DNA of 64,000 nucleotides from Mediterranea massiliensis (lineage in GTDB: Bacteria > Bacteroidota > Bacteroidia > Bacteroidales > Bacteroidaceae). Below the pieces are notes generated by a model that was given only the letters and a program-made list of their open reading frames with translations, had not been told where the DNA came from and searched no databases. Positions 43,440-52,017 of this stretch are shown here, in pieces (position 1 is the stretch's first letter; each line of letters begins with the position of its first letter). The stretch covers positions 404,282-468,281 of the forward strand of contig NZ_LT635839.1 in the NCBI RefSeq assembly GCF_900128475.1, read 5' to 3'. The position numbers and the translations under genes are program-made.

Positions 43440-43622
43440 CAAAATTTTATTTGGTAATATTGGCTTGGTATTGAAAATTGTATTATTTTTGTAGTATAAG
43501 AGTTATCGATACGTAAAGTAAAGCAGAACACAGCAATTAAGACGGTTGCCAAATCATTACCCCAAAATAAGGTAATCCTTCTAACTCGTTTAATATCAAA
43601 TAGCTATATTCCTTATACAGAT

Positions 43623-44509
43623 TTACGGAAATTTATTGTATGGCCGATGATTTTTGCAAGGAATTTGCGTTGCAACAAGAAAAATATATGATTGAAGACA
43701 AGAAGGCTAGACATCGTAACAAGCCTAACCGTATGAGCGATGCAGAGATTATGGTGATTCTTATCCTGTTTCACTCGGGCGGTTTCCGCTGCTTCAAGCA
43801 TTATTACAAGGAATATGTCTGCAAACATCTGAAGCACCTTTTCCCGAGACAGGTTTCCTATAACCGTTTTGTGGAACTGGAGAAGGAATTACTGCTCCCC
43901 CTGACCATTTTCATCAAGAAAGTCCTGTTGGGGACATGTACCGGCATCAGTTTTGTCGATTCTACAGTCCTGCGTGTCTGTCGCAACCAACGTATATTGA
44001 TTCACAAAACATTTGAGGGGCTTGCCGAGCGTGGGAGAAGTTCCATGGGTTGGTTCTTCGGATTCAAATTGCACCTGATAATCAATGACAAGGGCGAAAT
44101 CCTGAATTTCATGCTCACTCCCGGAAACGTGGATGACCGCGAGCCTCTGAAGCAAGGCCGGTTCCTGGAAAACATAAAGGGGAAATTATGTGCCGACAAA
44201 GGATATATTGGCCAGGCTCTGTTCGAGAATCTTTTCCTTAACGGCATACAACTTGTCACCAAGGTCAAAAACAATATGAAAAATTCACTGATGAGCATCG
44301 CCGACAAGATCCTGCTCAGAAAAAGAGCCTTGATTGAAACGGTCAATGACGAACTGAAGAACATTGCGCAGATAGAGCATTCCAGACACCGTTCATTCAA
44401 TAACTTCATTGCAAATACGCTGTCTGCTATCGCGGCATACTGTTTTTTTGAGAAGAAGCCCGCCATTGATGTGAACTTTATCAATGACGGGCAACTGGCT
44501 ATCTTCTGA
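43623..44509 (+). pseudogene. IS982 transposase, 5'-truncated
   Basis: The frame from the internal ATG at 43640 gives 289 aa (MADDFCKEFALQQEKYMI). The normal N-terminus MFSESKITEIYC is split off to 35327. DDE-type residues appear intact: SFVDSTVLRVCR, CADKGYIGQALF and ETVNDELKN, followed by HSRHRSFNNF. The shortened protein might still be made from the internal ATG, so loss of activity is not certain. It is the right part of the interrupted IS. Confidence 0.85.
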
Positions 44510-44534
44510 TTCTTATTTCGAACTCACGTTAAAT

Positions 44535-44576
44535 AAGTGGTTAATGACCAGATGACAGATCGGTCATTAACCACTT
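44535..44576 (-). terminator. Hairpin downstream of the metallophosphatase gene
   Basis: AAGTGGTTAATGACC (44535-44549) pairs perfectly over 15 bp with GGTCATTAACCACTT (44562-44576). It lies just after the phosphatase stop, and the IS982 target site abuts its outer edge. Confidence 0.75.
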
Positions 44577-44599
44577 GTTGGGTATCTTTGTATCTTGCG

Positions 44600-45538
44600 T
44601 CACTTGATGCGTGTCACGGTATGCAGCACCTTGCCCGTCTTGTCAATCATGCGGAGCTCCAGAGTTTTGGGAGTCGCCGATATGATGGAGAATCCTGGTT
44701 CGGGACTGCAAAATACGGTACCTTCTATAGGGTTTACTTTGCGGCTGAGAGAACCGCTGGAGTTGGTCACGTAGTCGATGTCGCTGCCTTTGACACGTAC
44801 ATGCTGGAAATTGTGGATGTGGCCGCAGACGTACATGTCCACATGATGACGGCGCAGGATGGGGTCTACACGCTGTTGCATGTTCTGGCGCTCTATTTCA
44901 TCTTTCGGCGTTTCGGCGTAGATAGGATGGTGTCCCACTACGATGACCCAGTCTTCCTTGGCGGCAGCCAATACTCCGTCCAACCATTGCAGTTGGTCAT
45001 CGATGTTCTGCTGGCAGGCATCGGGGTATTTGTCGTTTTCCTGGCGGTACTTGTCAATGAGGGGAGTGGTGTCCAGCCATACGATGCGTACCGTAGTACC
45101 TTCTTCGCTGAAGTCTTTGGTGTAGTAGCGGGCAGGCATCTCCCAGCGACGGCTCACGCGGGTGTAGTCGAGTACGGCTTGTGTCGAGCCGCGGTATTCA
45201 TGATTGCCAAAGATGGGATACCAGTCAATCATCAGTTCAGGGTGGCTGTAAATCAGTTCGTAATTGGTCATCCACAATGGATCGTTGACCGAACGTACCC
45301 CTTCGAAGTGGTGGACGTCTCCGGCAGCAATTACGAATTCAGGGGCTACTTCTTCAGCCATTGTACCCATCAGTTCGGCAATAGGCTTTTGGTCGTAATA
45401 CCCGTTGCGTCCCAGGTCGTTGGCCACATAGATATTGAATTTGTCGTCATAGACAGAGTAGTCTATTTTGTTTTGGGCAGCGGCCCACTGACCTAGCAGA
45501 ATGACGGTCAGCAGCAGAAAGAGTCTTTTCATATTCAT
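44600..45538 (-). CDS. Secreted metallophosphoesterase (calcineurin-like, acid phosphatase type)
   Basis: 312 aa with a signal peptide (LLTVILLGQWAAAQ; an alternative ATG is two codons downstream). Dinuclear metal motifs: ANDLGRNG, AGDVHHFEG (GD), FGNHEYRG (GNHE), VVGHHPIYAE and CGHIHNFQH. These match the purple-acid-phosphatase/calcineurin fold. It should release phosphate from organic esters in the periplasm. It is 32 nt downstream of the TonB receptor gene, so the two are likely one operon for uptake and cleavage of a phosphorylated substrate (inference). Confidence 0.88.
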   Translation of the reverse strand: MNMKRLFLLLTVILLGQWAAAQNKIDYSVYDDKFNIYVANDLGRNGYYDQKPIAELMGTMAEEVAPEFVIAAGDVHHFEGVRSVNDPLWMTNYELIYSHPELMIDWYPIFGNHEYRGSTQAVLDYTRVSRRWEMPARYYTKDFSEEGTTVRIVWLDTTPLIDKYRQENDKYPDACQQNIDDQLQWLDGVLAAAKEDWVIVVGHHPIYAETPKDEIERQNMQQRVDPILRRHHVDMYVCGHIHNFQHVRVKGSDIDYVTNSSGSLSRKVNPIEGTVFCSPEPGFSIISATPKTLELRMIDKTGKVLHTVTRIK

Positions 45539-45570
45539 ATATTTCTTTTTATTTAAACGTGTTTCTTACT

Positions 45571-48375
45571 TTAAAAGTTGATTTTAAATCCTGCATTGAC
45601 GCGTACGCCATAGTATTCAGCCTGCATGGAACGGTCGGGAGTGCCCTGATAGTAACGCAGGGGTTGGTTCAGCAGATTAGTCGCTTCGGCATAGAAGGTC
45701 GTTTTGAACTTTTTGCCGAAAGTGTAGCTGGCATTTACATCCAGATAGTTGACTTTATCGTAGTAGCGGTCGTAGAAGGCTTCCTCGCCCACTTCGTCGA
45801 TGAATTCGCTCGCAAAGTTATAACTTAAACGAACATTAAAGCCCGCTTTGTCGAAGTAAAGTGAAGCGTTGGCGGTGTGCTCGGGCGAGCCGGGCATGCG
45901 GAGATCTTCATTTTCACGGCCCTCGAAGTTGAAATTCTTCACTTTGCTATAAGTGTAGGTATAATTGCCGTAGAAGCCGATGCACTTCAGTGCGGAGGCA
46001 ATGAAGCCGAAGTCACGCTGGTAGGCCAATTCCACGCCCAGTACGTCGGCATCGCCTGCATTGCGGGGTTGGGTCAGGACATCGTAAGTATGGTTGTTGT
46101 AGGTGTAGTTGGTGATACGCTGGTCAACGATGAAGTCATTGATTTTCTTGTAGAAAAGTCCTGTACTGACCAGTCCGATACTTTTGAAATAGTATTCGGC
46201 ACTGAGGTCGAAGTTGTACGACAGGGTCGGAGTCAGATTGGGGTTACCCATTTCCAGTTCGTTATCGCTGCTCTTCACTACCACATTCGGAATCAGGTTG
46301 GAGTACTTGGGGCGGGCGATGGTGTTGGTAAACGAAGCACGAAGCTTGAGGTCGTCATTGACATCGTATTTCAACAATACGGAGGGAAGTACATTGATGT
46401 AGCTGTCTGTGTAGTCGCCTGTCGGGTCCAGACTTTCCTTGATACCTTGATCTTTGTCTTTCTCTGTGTATACCCAGCCACTGTATTTCAGATGGGTGTT
46501 TTCCAGGCGGACACCGGCCATCAGGTTCCAACGCTTGCCCAACTGCTGGTCGAAGCGGATGTATCCGGCACTGACGGTTTCGTGTGCCTTGTAGTTACCG
46601 CCTTCTTCTTCCAGATTTTCCTCACCTGTAAATTTGCTGCTGTCGCTGAAAGGCAGACTGCCGAGGTATTCTTTGGTGAAGGCGTCGCCCACTTTGTAGC
46701 GGTCGCCGGCCATATAGCCGTCTCGGTTCTGGTTCTGTAGATGGTTGAGGGCATCGGTCATGAAGGTACTTTCGTAATCATCGGTGGGTTCGTAGTCGTA
46801 GAAGGTAATGTCTTTCTTCTTGTCCTTGTCGACAACCTTGGCTCCGAATTTCAATTTGTTGCCAAATTTGCCTTTAGCCAGTGGTAATTCGAAGTTGAGG
46901 CTGAATTTCAGGTCTTTCTCTTTGATATCTTCGAAACTCTCGTCCAGCTCGTCCAGACCGTAATCGTCGGCATTCATGACAAGATCGTCTGCATTCAGAG
47001 CCGACATGTAGGGACGGCGGATGTCACTCCAATCGGTGTTCATGGCCACTCCTTCACGGTTGAAGCCGATATAACGTTCGTTGGGGCGTTGCTCGCCGGC
47101 TTGTGCATAAGACGCTTTCCAGTCCATTTCCAGCTTGCCGAAGAGGTGTTCGCCTCCGAGGGTGAAGTCCATGGTGCGCTGACGCTCCAGGCGGGCATTG
47201 CGGTTGTTGGGCGTACCGCCTTTGGTTTGGTAAATCACTTCGTATTCGTTGGCAGTGTCGTCATCCCACTTGTAAGTGGTGCGGTAACGGTTTTCCCAGT
47301 CGTTGCGATTGTTGAAGATTCCCTTGAAATCAATTTTATGATTGGCATTGATTTCCCAATCCAAGGCCAATGAGTAACTTTGGCGTTCGCGGGTCACGTA
47401 GTATTGGCGCATTTCATATTCATCGATGACTACTTCGCCGTTTTCGTTCCGCTCGTAGGCCATCTCCACGTCATCGCTGCCCGCAGGGTTATTCTGGTAG
47501 GAAGCGGAGAGCATCACACCCAGTTTGTCGTTGAAGAAACGGTCGCCGTAAGTGAAGCCCAGGTTGAGGGCTGCTTTGCCGCTGACCCAGTTGTAACCTG
47601 TTCCGGCCGTGGCAGCAATGGTACGTTTGTAGGGCGAGTTTTTGGTGACGAGGTTGATGCTGCCGCCGATGGCGTCGGCATCCATGTCAGGGGTTACCAC
47701 TTTGTTTACCTCAATGGTCTGGATCATGTCGGCGGGGATGAGGTCGAGCTGAACGTTGCGCGTGTCGCCTTCGGCCGAAGGAATGCGGTTGCCGTTGATG
47801 GTGACTGAACTGAGGTCGGCGCTTGTGCCACGTACCTGTCCGAAGCGGGCTTCACCCTGGTCGTACTGCACGTTGATGCCGCTGATGCGTTTCAGGGCAT
47901 CGCCGATGTTCGAGTCAGGAAATTTGCCAACCTGGTCAGCCGAAACTACGTTGGTGATGCCCAGGCTGGTGCGTTGGGAGTTGATGGCACGGCGCTGCCC
48001 TTGGAAGGCGCCGCCTACAACGACTTCCTGCAATTCGACACCTTCGTTCATGACGACATCCTTGTCCAGCGTCTTGCCTTGGGGAACCGTAATCTTCAGT
48101 TCTACGGGTGAATAGCCTACGTAGGTAACTTTGATTGTATAAGTTCCTGGATCAAGATTGGAAAAAGTATAAAAACCGTTGACGTCGCTCGTGACGCCAG
48201 TGTGCAGTTTTTCAATGTAGATGGAAGCACCCGGAAGCGTTTGCTTGGTGTTGTCGATAATACGGCCTCGGATAGCTCCTTTAGCCTCGTTTGCAGTTTC
48301 ATCAGCCATCAGTGTGATGGCAGTCGCGGTCAAAAATAGAAAAGAACAAATCAATCCTTTTACAATCTGTTTCAT
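45571..48375 (-). CDS. TonB-dependent outer-membrane receptor with carboxypeptidase-D-like N-domain
   Basis: 934 aa. Signal peptide, then a CarboxypepD_reg-like domain (about 30-115; GAIRGRIIDNTKQTLPGASIYI), a plug domain (about 125-260; IPSAEGDTRNVQLDLIPADM, ADAIGGSINLVTK) and a long beta barrel ending in the C-terminal strand VRVNAGFKINF. It is shorter than SusC proteins and no SusD partner is adjacent. It imports a ligand across the outer membrane with TonB energy. The phosphatase gene follows immediately; this and the missing SusD suggest a phosphorus-containing or small ligand rather than a glycan. Confidence 0.9.
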   Translation of the reverse strand: MKQIVKGLICSFLFLTATAITLMADETANEAKGAIRGRIIDNTKQTLPGASIYIEKLHTGVTSDVNGFYTFSNLDPGTYTIKVTYVGYSPVELKITVPQGKTLDKDVVMNEGVELQEVVVGGAFQGQRRAINSQRTSLGITNVVSADQVGKFPDSNIGDALKRISGINVQYDQGEARFGQVRGTSADLSSVTINGNRIPSAEGDTRNVQLDLIPADMIQTIEVNKVVTPDMDADAIGGSINLVTKNSPYKRTIAATAGTGYNWVSGKAALNLGFTYGDRFFNDKLGVMLSASYQNNPAGSDDVEMAYERNENGEVVIDEYEMRQYYVTRERQSYSLALDWEINANHKIDFKGIFNNRNDWENRYRTTYKWDDDTANEYEVIYQTKGGTPNNRNARLERQRTMDFTLGGEHLFGKLEMDWKASYAQAGEQRPNERYIGFNREGVAMNTDWSDIRRPYMSALNADDLVMNADDYGLDELDESFEDIKEKDLKFSLNFELPLAKGKFGNKLKFGAKVVDKDKKKDITFYDYEPTDDYESTFMTDALNHLQNQNRDGYMAGDRYKVGDAFTKEYLGSLPFSDSSKFTGEENLEEEGGNYKAHETVSAGYIRFDQQLGKRWNLMAGVRLENTHLKYSGWVYTEKDKDQGIKESLDPTGDYTDSYINVLPSVLLKYDVNDDLKLRASFTNTIARPKYSNLIPNVVVKSSDNELEMGNPNLTPTLSYNFDLSAEYYFKSIGLVSTGLFYKKINDFIVDQRITNYTYNNHTYDVLTQPRNAGDADVLGVELAYQRDFGFIASALKCIGFYGNYTYTYSKVKNFNFEGRENEDLRMPGSPEHTANASLYFDKAGFNVRLSYNFASEFIDEVGEEAFYDRYYDKVNYLDVNASYTFGKKFKTTFYAEATNLLNQPLRYYQGTPDRSMQAEYYGVRVNAGFKINF

Positions 48376-48403
48376 ACCTGTTTTTACTGTGATTATTTTG
48401 CCG

Positions 48404-48411
48404 CAAAAGTA
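48404..48411 (-). promoter_or_regulatory. -7 promoter element of the TonB-phosphatase unit
   Basis: The minus strand reads TACTTTTG, matching TAnnTTTG, 29 nt upstream of the receptor start. Upstream (48444-48485 region) GTAAC and GTTAC flank AAAAATGTTGCAACGAA, a possible operator. Confidence 0.5.
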
Positions 48412-48500
48412 CAGGCATGCCGTTACGCAATCTTTACAGGCTTTTGAAGAGAACGTAACAAAAATGTTGCAACGAAGTTACAAAAGGAGGAGAGATGCAT

Positions 48501-49700
48501 TTAGAGCTTGCTGCATCGGATAAGGACTTTCCTGTCATCAGCCAGTGTGGTGGCAAAAAGATACACATTTCCACCTTCGGCCAGCTTGAACCGTTTGCGC
48601 AGTTCAGCCACGCTTGCGGGAAAGTTGCGGACAGTCAGATTGGCTTTTTGTACATCGCCGAGCAGTTCTTTTACTTCGCGTTTGCCGAATCCACACCAGC
48701 TGTCTATGTGGAACGCGCGGCCGGGGAAATGGGGCAACGCTTCGTCTGAGGTATAGAGGTGGCTGTTGGGATGAAGCTTCTCTACCTTATATATATGGGT
48801 CAGGCTGCGGAAAGCGCCGGCTTTGAGTAGTGAGGCGTTTGGTTCATATAAATACGTATGGAGTGTTGTCGTGTAGGGACAGGGTGCTTCCTGTTCCGTG
48901 CGGCGGGTGAAGACAATGGCAGGCTGGTCTGTGGGAAGGTTGATGCAATGGATGGGTACGTCATCGGGTTGCAAGTCCTTTCCTTGTTCAAGCAGGAGCA
49001 ACAATTCTTTGCATTCATTGCCTGCGGAGACGAGATGGGCTTCGGTGACATGTGTCAGCGTGTGGAGGGCTTGGGCCAGGTCGAGCATGGGCGAGAGTTT
49101 GACCAGCACTCGTCCAGCTTTTTCCAGCAACAAAGATTCGAGTGTTGAGACATCGGGCTCGCAGTCGGCGATGGCGACGTTTTTGCTTCCGTGGCCGTCG
49201 CGTCGGGCAGGATCAAGGAAGAGCCAGTCCACGGGTTGCATCCGTCGCAGGTAATCCACGCCGTCGGCCTGCTCGATGCGGATGTGTTCCAATCCTAGTA
49301 GGGGAAAGTTGTGTCGGGCCACTTCGCACAGTACCTCTTGCCGTTCTACATAGGTAGCTTGTTCGAAGTGGGGGGCCAGGAAGGAGAAGTCGATGCCGAA
49401 ACCGCCGGTCAGGTCGGCCAGCGTATTGTGCAGGCCTTCATGTCCGACTACGACTGAAGCCTTGTAGCGGGCTGTCACTTCCGACGAGCATTGTTCCATG
49501 GACAGATGGGGCGGATAGAGGATTCCCTCCGTCGCAGCCCAGGTCGGAATCTTGCTTTCGGCCGTTTGCCTGCCTGCAATCTGTGTCAGTGCGGCAGGCA
49601 TGTCGACGAGCGGATGCTTGCCTGCCTGCAGGGCCAGTGAGCGTACATCGTCGTGGCGGTGTGCAGTGATGAATCGGAGGGTTTCTTCGGTCAGTGTCAT
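48501..49700 (-). CDS. THUMP-like domain class I SAM methyltransferase
   Basis: 399 aa from the ATG at 49700 (MTLTEETLRFITAHR). An in-frame extension to 49850 runs through the terminator and the tRNA-like sequence and is rejected. The SAM-binding region has LADLTGGFGIDFSFLAP and an acidic strand near YVERQEVLCEVA. The catalytic DPARRDGHGSKN follows. The C-terminal third is the THUMP-like domain. This family of Bacteroidetes proteins is presumed to modify RNA, but the target is unknown. Confidence 0.8.
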   Translation of the reverse strand: MTLTEETLRFITAHRHDDVRSLALQAGKHPLVDMPAALTQIAGRQTAESKIPTWAATEGILYPPHLSMEQCSSEVTARYKASVVVGHEGLHNTLADLTGGFGIDFSFLAPHFEQATYVERQEVLCEVARHNFPLLGLEHIRIEQADGVDYLRRMQPVDWLFLDPARRDGHGSKNVAIADCEPDVSTLESLLLEKAGRVLVKLSPMLDLAQALHTLTHVTEAHLVSAGNECKELLLLLEQGKDLQPDDVPIHCINLPTDQPAIVFTRRTEQEAPCPYTTTLHTYLYEPNASLLKAGAFRSLTHIYKVEKLHPNSHLYTSDEALPHFPGRAFHIDSWCGFGKREVKELLGDVQKANLTVRNFPASVAELRKRFKLAEGGNVYLFATTLADDRKVLIRCSKL

Positions 49701-49718
49701 AAACGGAGTCCTTTTTAA

Positions 49719-49749
49719 CAAAAAAGGTTGCAACCACTTCGTTGCAACC
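49719..49749 (-). terminator. Terminator of the left tRNA-Met copy
   Basis: GGTTGCAAC and GTTGCAACC form a 9-bp stem. On the minus strand it is followed by a T-run, 12 nt after the tRNA 3' end. Confidence 0.75.
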
Positions 49750-49760
49750 TTTTCTTTTCG

Positions 49761-49865
49761 TGGACCAGCCTGGGCTTGAACCAGGGACCTCCAGATTATG
49801 AGTCTGTTGCCAAGCACGACAAATCCTGCGGATTTATCGTGTGTAACCAACTGAGCTACAAGACC
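49761..49865 (-). pseudogene. Displaced tRNA-Met(CAT) copy with a 33-nt insertion in the D arm
   Basis: The 3' part (anticodon CAT, T arm, acceptor end) is identical over 27 nt (49784-49810) to the intact tRNA at 62719-62792, and the 5' part agrees over 19 nt (49844-49862). Between them 33 nt (49811-49843) replace GA of the D stem. The insert is an imperfect palindrome, CACGATAAATCC-GCA-GGATTTGTCGTG. The acceptor stem also has a T-T mismatch at 3-70. It is best explained as the far attachment site of the element, with an element-derived 5' half. Confidence 0.75.
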
Positions 49866-49908
49866 TTCTAAGCGTTCGTAAACCTGTTAATGAACTCTAT
49901 TAAGAACG

Positions 49909-49932
49909 TATCGGTAAACCAGCGGTAAACAA
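49909..49932. repeat. Candidate integrase arm sites, left end
   Basis: Two GCGGTAAAC/TCGGTAAAC units in tandem, 10-11 nt apart (TATCGGTAAACCAGCGGTAA, continuing ACAA). The same 24-nt block, with one difference, occurs in direct orientation at 62581-62604 just upstream of the integrase start. Confidence 0.65.
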
Positions 49933-50070
49933 TCGTTCTTGCTGCAAAGTTAGTCAATGTTGCACTGTTATGCAATAATTATATCTTATAATTGGAGTTG
50001 CTCCAATCACTTTTTTACCTACGTGGAAGTATTATAGTTTTTATAAAATCTCGTGCTTGGCAGAATCAGA

Positions 50071-50643
50071 TTATTCATCATGCTGTATAAATCCGATTTT
50101 TCTGCGTGGCTTTTCTTCCAATTTCTTCTTAGCTTGCAGTTCTGCTAATGTCTGATTAATGAGTTCCAACTGCATTCGTGTATCATCATTAATGTCGTTG
50201 TAATCAGCGAACACTTCTTCGATGTAGTCTTTCAACTCTTTTACTTCGTTCTGCAACTCTGTTAGTTTGTCCGTCTTAGGTAATGCCACCATTTGGCGAA
50301 CTGCAACAAAAGCACGCATGATGCCCATATTAATCTGAATTGCTGTTTTGGAGTTCAGCACACTACTTAGCATGGCTACCCCTAATTCAGTGAACGCATA
50401 CGGATTACGTCTAACTCCCATCTTGATAGAATTGGAAGTCACAAATTGTGACCTCCAATTTTGTGTTTCCTCACTTGTCAGTTGAAACATAAAATCTTCG
50501 GGGAAACGGTCTATATTGCGTTTTACGGCTTGATTCAACGCTTTCGTTTGAACTCCATACATTTCTGCTAAATCACGGTCAAGCATTACTTTCTGACCTC
50601 TGATTTCATATATTTTGCTTTGAATTATTTGTAATTGTTCCAT
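50071..50643 (-). CDS. ORF6N domain protein of the tRNA-linked element
   Basis: 190 aa. The ORF6N domain covers residues 1-120: [51 protein letters not shown] coiled coil follows (about 130-175) and the end is basic ([13 protein letters not shown]). It resembles the ORF6N protein at 2979-3593 but is clearly diverged. A TATCTTTG element (50664-50671, minus strand) lies 21 nt upstream. It is the gene closest to the left attachment site; such proteins are thought to bind DNA. Confidence 0.85.
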   Translation of the reverse strand: MEQLQIIQSKIYEIRGQKVMLDRDLAEMYGVQTKALNQAVKRNIDRFPEDFMFQLTSEETQNWRSQFVTSNSIKMGVRRNPYAFTELGVAMLSSVLNSKTAIQINMGIMRAFVAVRQMVALPKTDKLTELQNEVKELKDYIEEVFADYNDINDDTRMQLELINQTLAELQAKKKLEEKPRRKIGFIQHDE

Positions 50644-50855
50644 TGATTAAATCTTTTATGTTGCAAAGATAACCAACTCTATATAATGTAAATAGAATGT
50701 ATAGACAATATTTTAGAATATGGCATAAAAGTATTTCTGTATGATTAAAGCTCTTATTCTATTTTGGTTCGTTTTTGATTTTGGCTATTGCGTAATTTTG
50801 AATACAGTTGTATAACACATAGTTTTGTAGTTAATAAGATGTTTGTTCAGAACTG

Positions 50856-50914
50856 AAAAAGCCAACTTATCCGTTGTTTGAAGTATATACTTCAAATGGG
50901 TAGGTTGGCTTTTT
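50856..50914 (-). terminator. Long hairpin terminator containing a 20-bp palindrome
   Basis: AAAAAGCCAAC pairs with GTTGGCTTTTT, and the inner part is the perfect palindrome TTTGAAGTATATACTTCAAA (50877-50896). It lies between the lipoprotein stop (50935) and the ORF6N promoter. Confidence 0.75.
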
Positions 50915-50934
50915 GTCTGTCAAGTAGTGGTCTG

Positions 50935-51354
50935 CTATTGTTTTACACAATCTCTTGTATCATCAACGGTTTGATTGTCATCGTTCAAAAGTTTTATAAT
51001 AAGTTTGGTATCTGATACAGATTTAACTCTTATATACCACGGCTCATTATCGTAGGTATCACTTTCTTCATCATATCCATAGCACATCAGCGTATTGTTT
51101 TTAGAATCAAAAGTGTATTTGTACTTCTCAACATAGTAAACTGTTGAGGGTTGGTTGGCAAAGTAGCAATAGCCTTTCTCGACAATAAAGTAGGGACAAT
51201 CGTCTGTATAGGCATCATACCATACGCCTTGTAACAGTTCTTGTGTTGATTTACCACCGTTACTTTCTTCATCATTATCACTACTGCAAGAAGCAAAGTT
51301 CACACACATTACTATGGCTAATAAAGCCATTCCAATAAATCTAAATGTTTTCAT
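50935..51354 (-). CDS. Small lipoprotein, lipocalin-like
   Basis: 139 aa. The signal peptide ends in the lipobox VNFASC (Cys 23) followed by SSDNDEE. The mature part begins QELLQGVWY and continues as alternating strands (YKYTFDSKNNTLMCYGY, YIRVKSVSDTKLIIKLL), a pattern of Bacteroidetes lipocalin-like or DUF5004-type lipoproteins. Function unknown. It is the last of three consecutive minus-strand genes of the element cargo (51375-52010 and 52018-52704 upstream). Confidence 0.7.
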   Translation of the reverse strand: MKTFRFIGMALLAIVMCVNFASCSSDNDEESNGGKSTQELLQGVWYDAYTDDCPYFIVEKGYCYFANQPSTVYYVEKYKYTFDSKNNTLMCYGYDEESDTYDNEPWYIRVKSVSDTKLIIKLLNDDNQTVDDTRDCVKQ

Positions 51355-51374
51355 TTCGTTTGATTTTGAAATAG

Positions 51375-52010
51375 TTATTCTGATTGTACTAATTCAAATT
51401 TTCTGTCTTTTAGTTGGTAGATATGCCTAATAGCGTTGTTCCATCCATTAGAGCCAAAAACAGTAATAGTCTTGTTCTCTGAATCAAACTTACATTGTCC
51501 GTTTTCCAACTCTGTAAATGGTACTTCTGTTTTCTGTATAAAGTAACCGTATGGGCTGACATCGTACACATCATAAGCATTTGATTCTCTTGAACCACTT
51601 TTATAGCGGTTGATAATGAACTCATCTTCTCCGTCAAAATCAACATCAGAAAAGAAGAAAGGAGAATCATCCGAAAGGTATTCTTCGCTCTTTAATTTAG
51701 CCGTATAATCTAACTCTATAACGGTGTTGTTCGGATATGTGTTACCTTTATCATACAGAATCTTATCAGTCCATTTCTCCGCAAAGCAATAATATTGTAC
51801 TCCTTGTTTCTCTAAACAGAATAGGGCATTACCTACCTCACCATTTTGCAGCCACATTACTTTTACTGTATATCCGTTTATAGGCTGTTTGTACTTAATG
51901 TAGATATGCGGCTGATTGAAACATTCAAAATCCTGCGGAACAGATGTTTTGTCTGTTTTGCAAGCTGCTAAACTAAGTAATCCAATAATGATAAATGGCA
52001 ATTTGCTCAT
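51375..52010 (-). CDS. Lipoprotein, function unknown
   Basis: 211 aa. Lipobox LLSLAAC (Cys 17) then KTDK. A segment FFFSDVDFDGEDEFIINRYK contains a DxDxDGxxE calcium-loop-like motif, as seen in XAC2610-type and VCBS-like proteins. No enzyme motif was recognised. It starts 7 nt after the end of the preceding gene (52018), so the two are probably coupled, and ends 20 nt before the next lipoprotein. Confidence 0.65.
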   Translation of the reverse strand: MSKLPFIIIGLLSLAACKTDKTSVPQDFECFNQPHIYIKYKQPINGYTVKVMWLQNGEVGNALFCLEKQGVQYYCFAEKWTDKILYDKGNTYPNNTVIELDYTAKLKSEEYLSDDSPFFFSDVDFDGEDEFIINRYKSGSRESNAYDVYDVSPYGYFIQKTEVPFTELENGQCKFDSENKTITVFGSNGWNNAIRHIYQLKDRKFELVQSE

Positions 52011-52017
52011 TACCTTC

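Larger units (their letters stand above)
35350..43626 (+). mobile_element. Tn5520-like mobilizable element carrying a BcgI-like RM system
   Basis: About 8.28 kb. It contains one tyrosine integrase, one small coupled protein, a MobV relaxase and a restriction-modification cargo, but no conjugation machinery, so it would need a helper element for transfer. The boundaries are set by the interrupted IS982 transposase. Just inside the two ends lies an imperfect direct repeat of 23 nt, GAACGGTTTCCTAATCATTA at 35481 and GACGGTTGCCAAATCATTAC at 43541, both continuing into CC. These are candidate integrase arm sites. The integrase-plus-mobilization-protein layout resembles the small Bacteroides transposon Tn5520. 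Confidence 0.8.
35220..44529 (+). mobile_element. IS982-family insertion sequence split by a mobilizable element
   Basis: The left end (35220) begins ACGTGAATTCGA and the right end (44529) in reverse complement begins ACGTGAGTTCGA; these are the terminal inverted repeats. Both are flanked by TAAATA (35214-35219 and 44530-44535), a 6-bp target duplication. The left fragment 35220-35349 holds the IS end and the first codons of the transposase (MFSESKIT). The rest of the IS is at 43623-44529. Without the insert the IS would be about 1.04 kb, normal for IS982. TTAC is present at both break points (35346-35349 and 43623-43626). Confidence 0.85.

Noticed and set aside
49701..49850. N-terminal extension of the THUMP-like methyltransferase
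   Set aside because: It would translate through a terminator and the tRNA-Met-like sequence; the ATG at 49700 gives the normal start.
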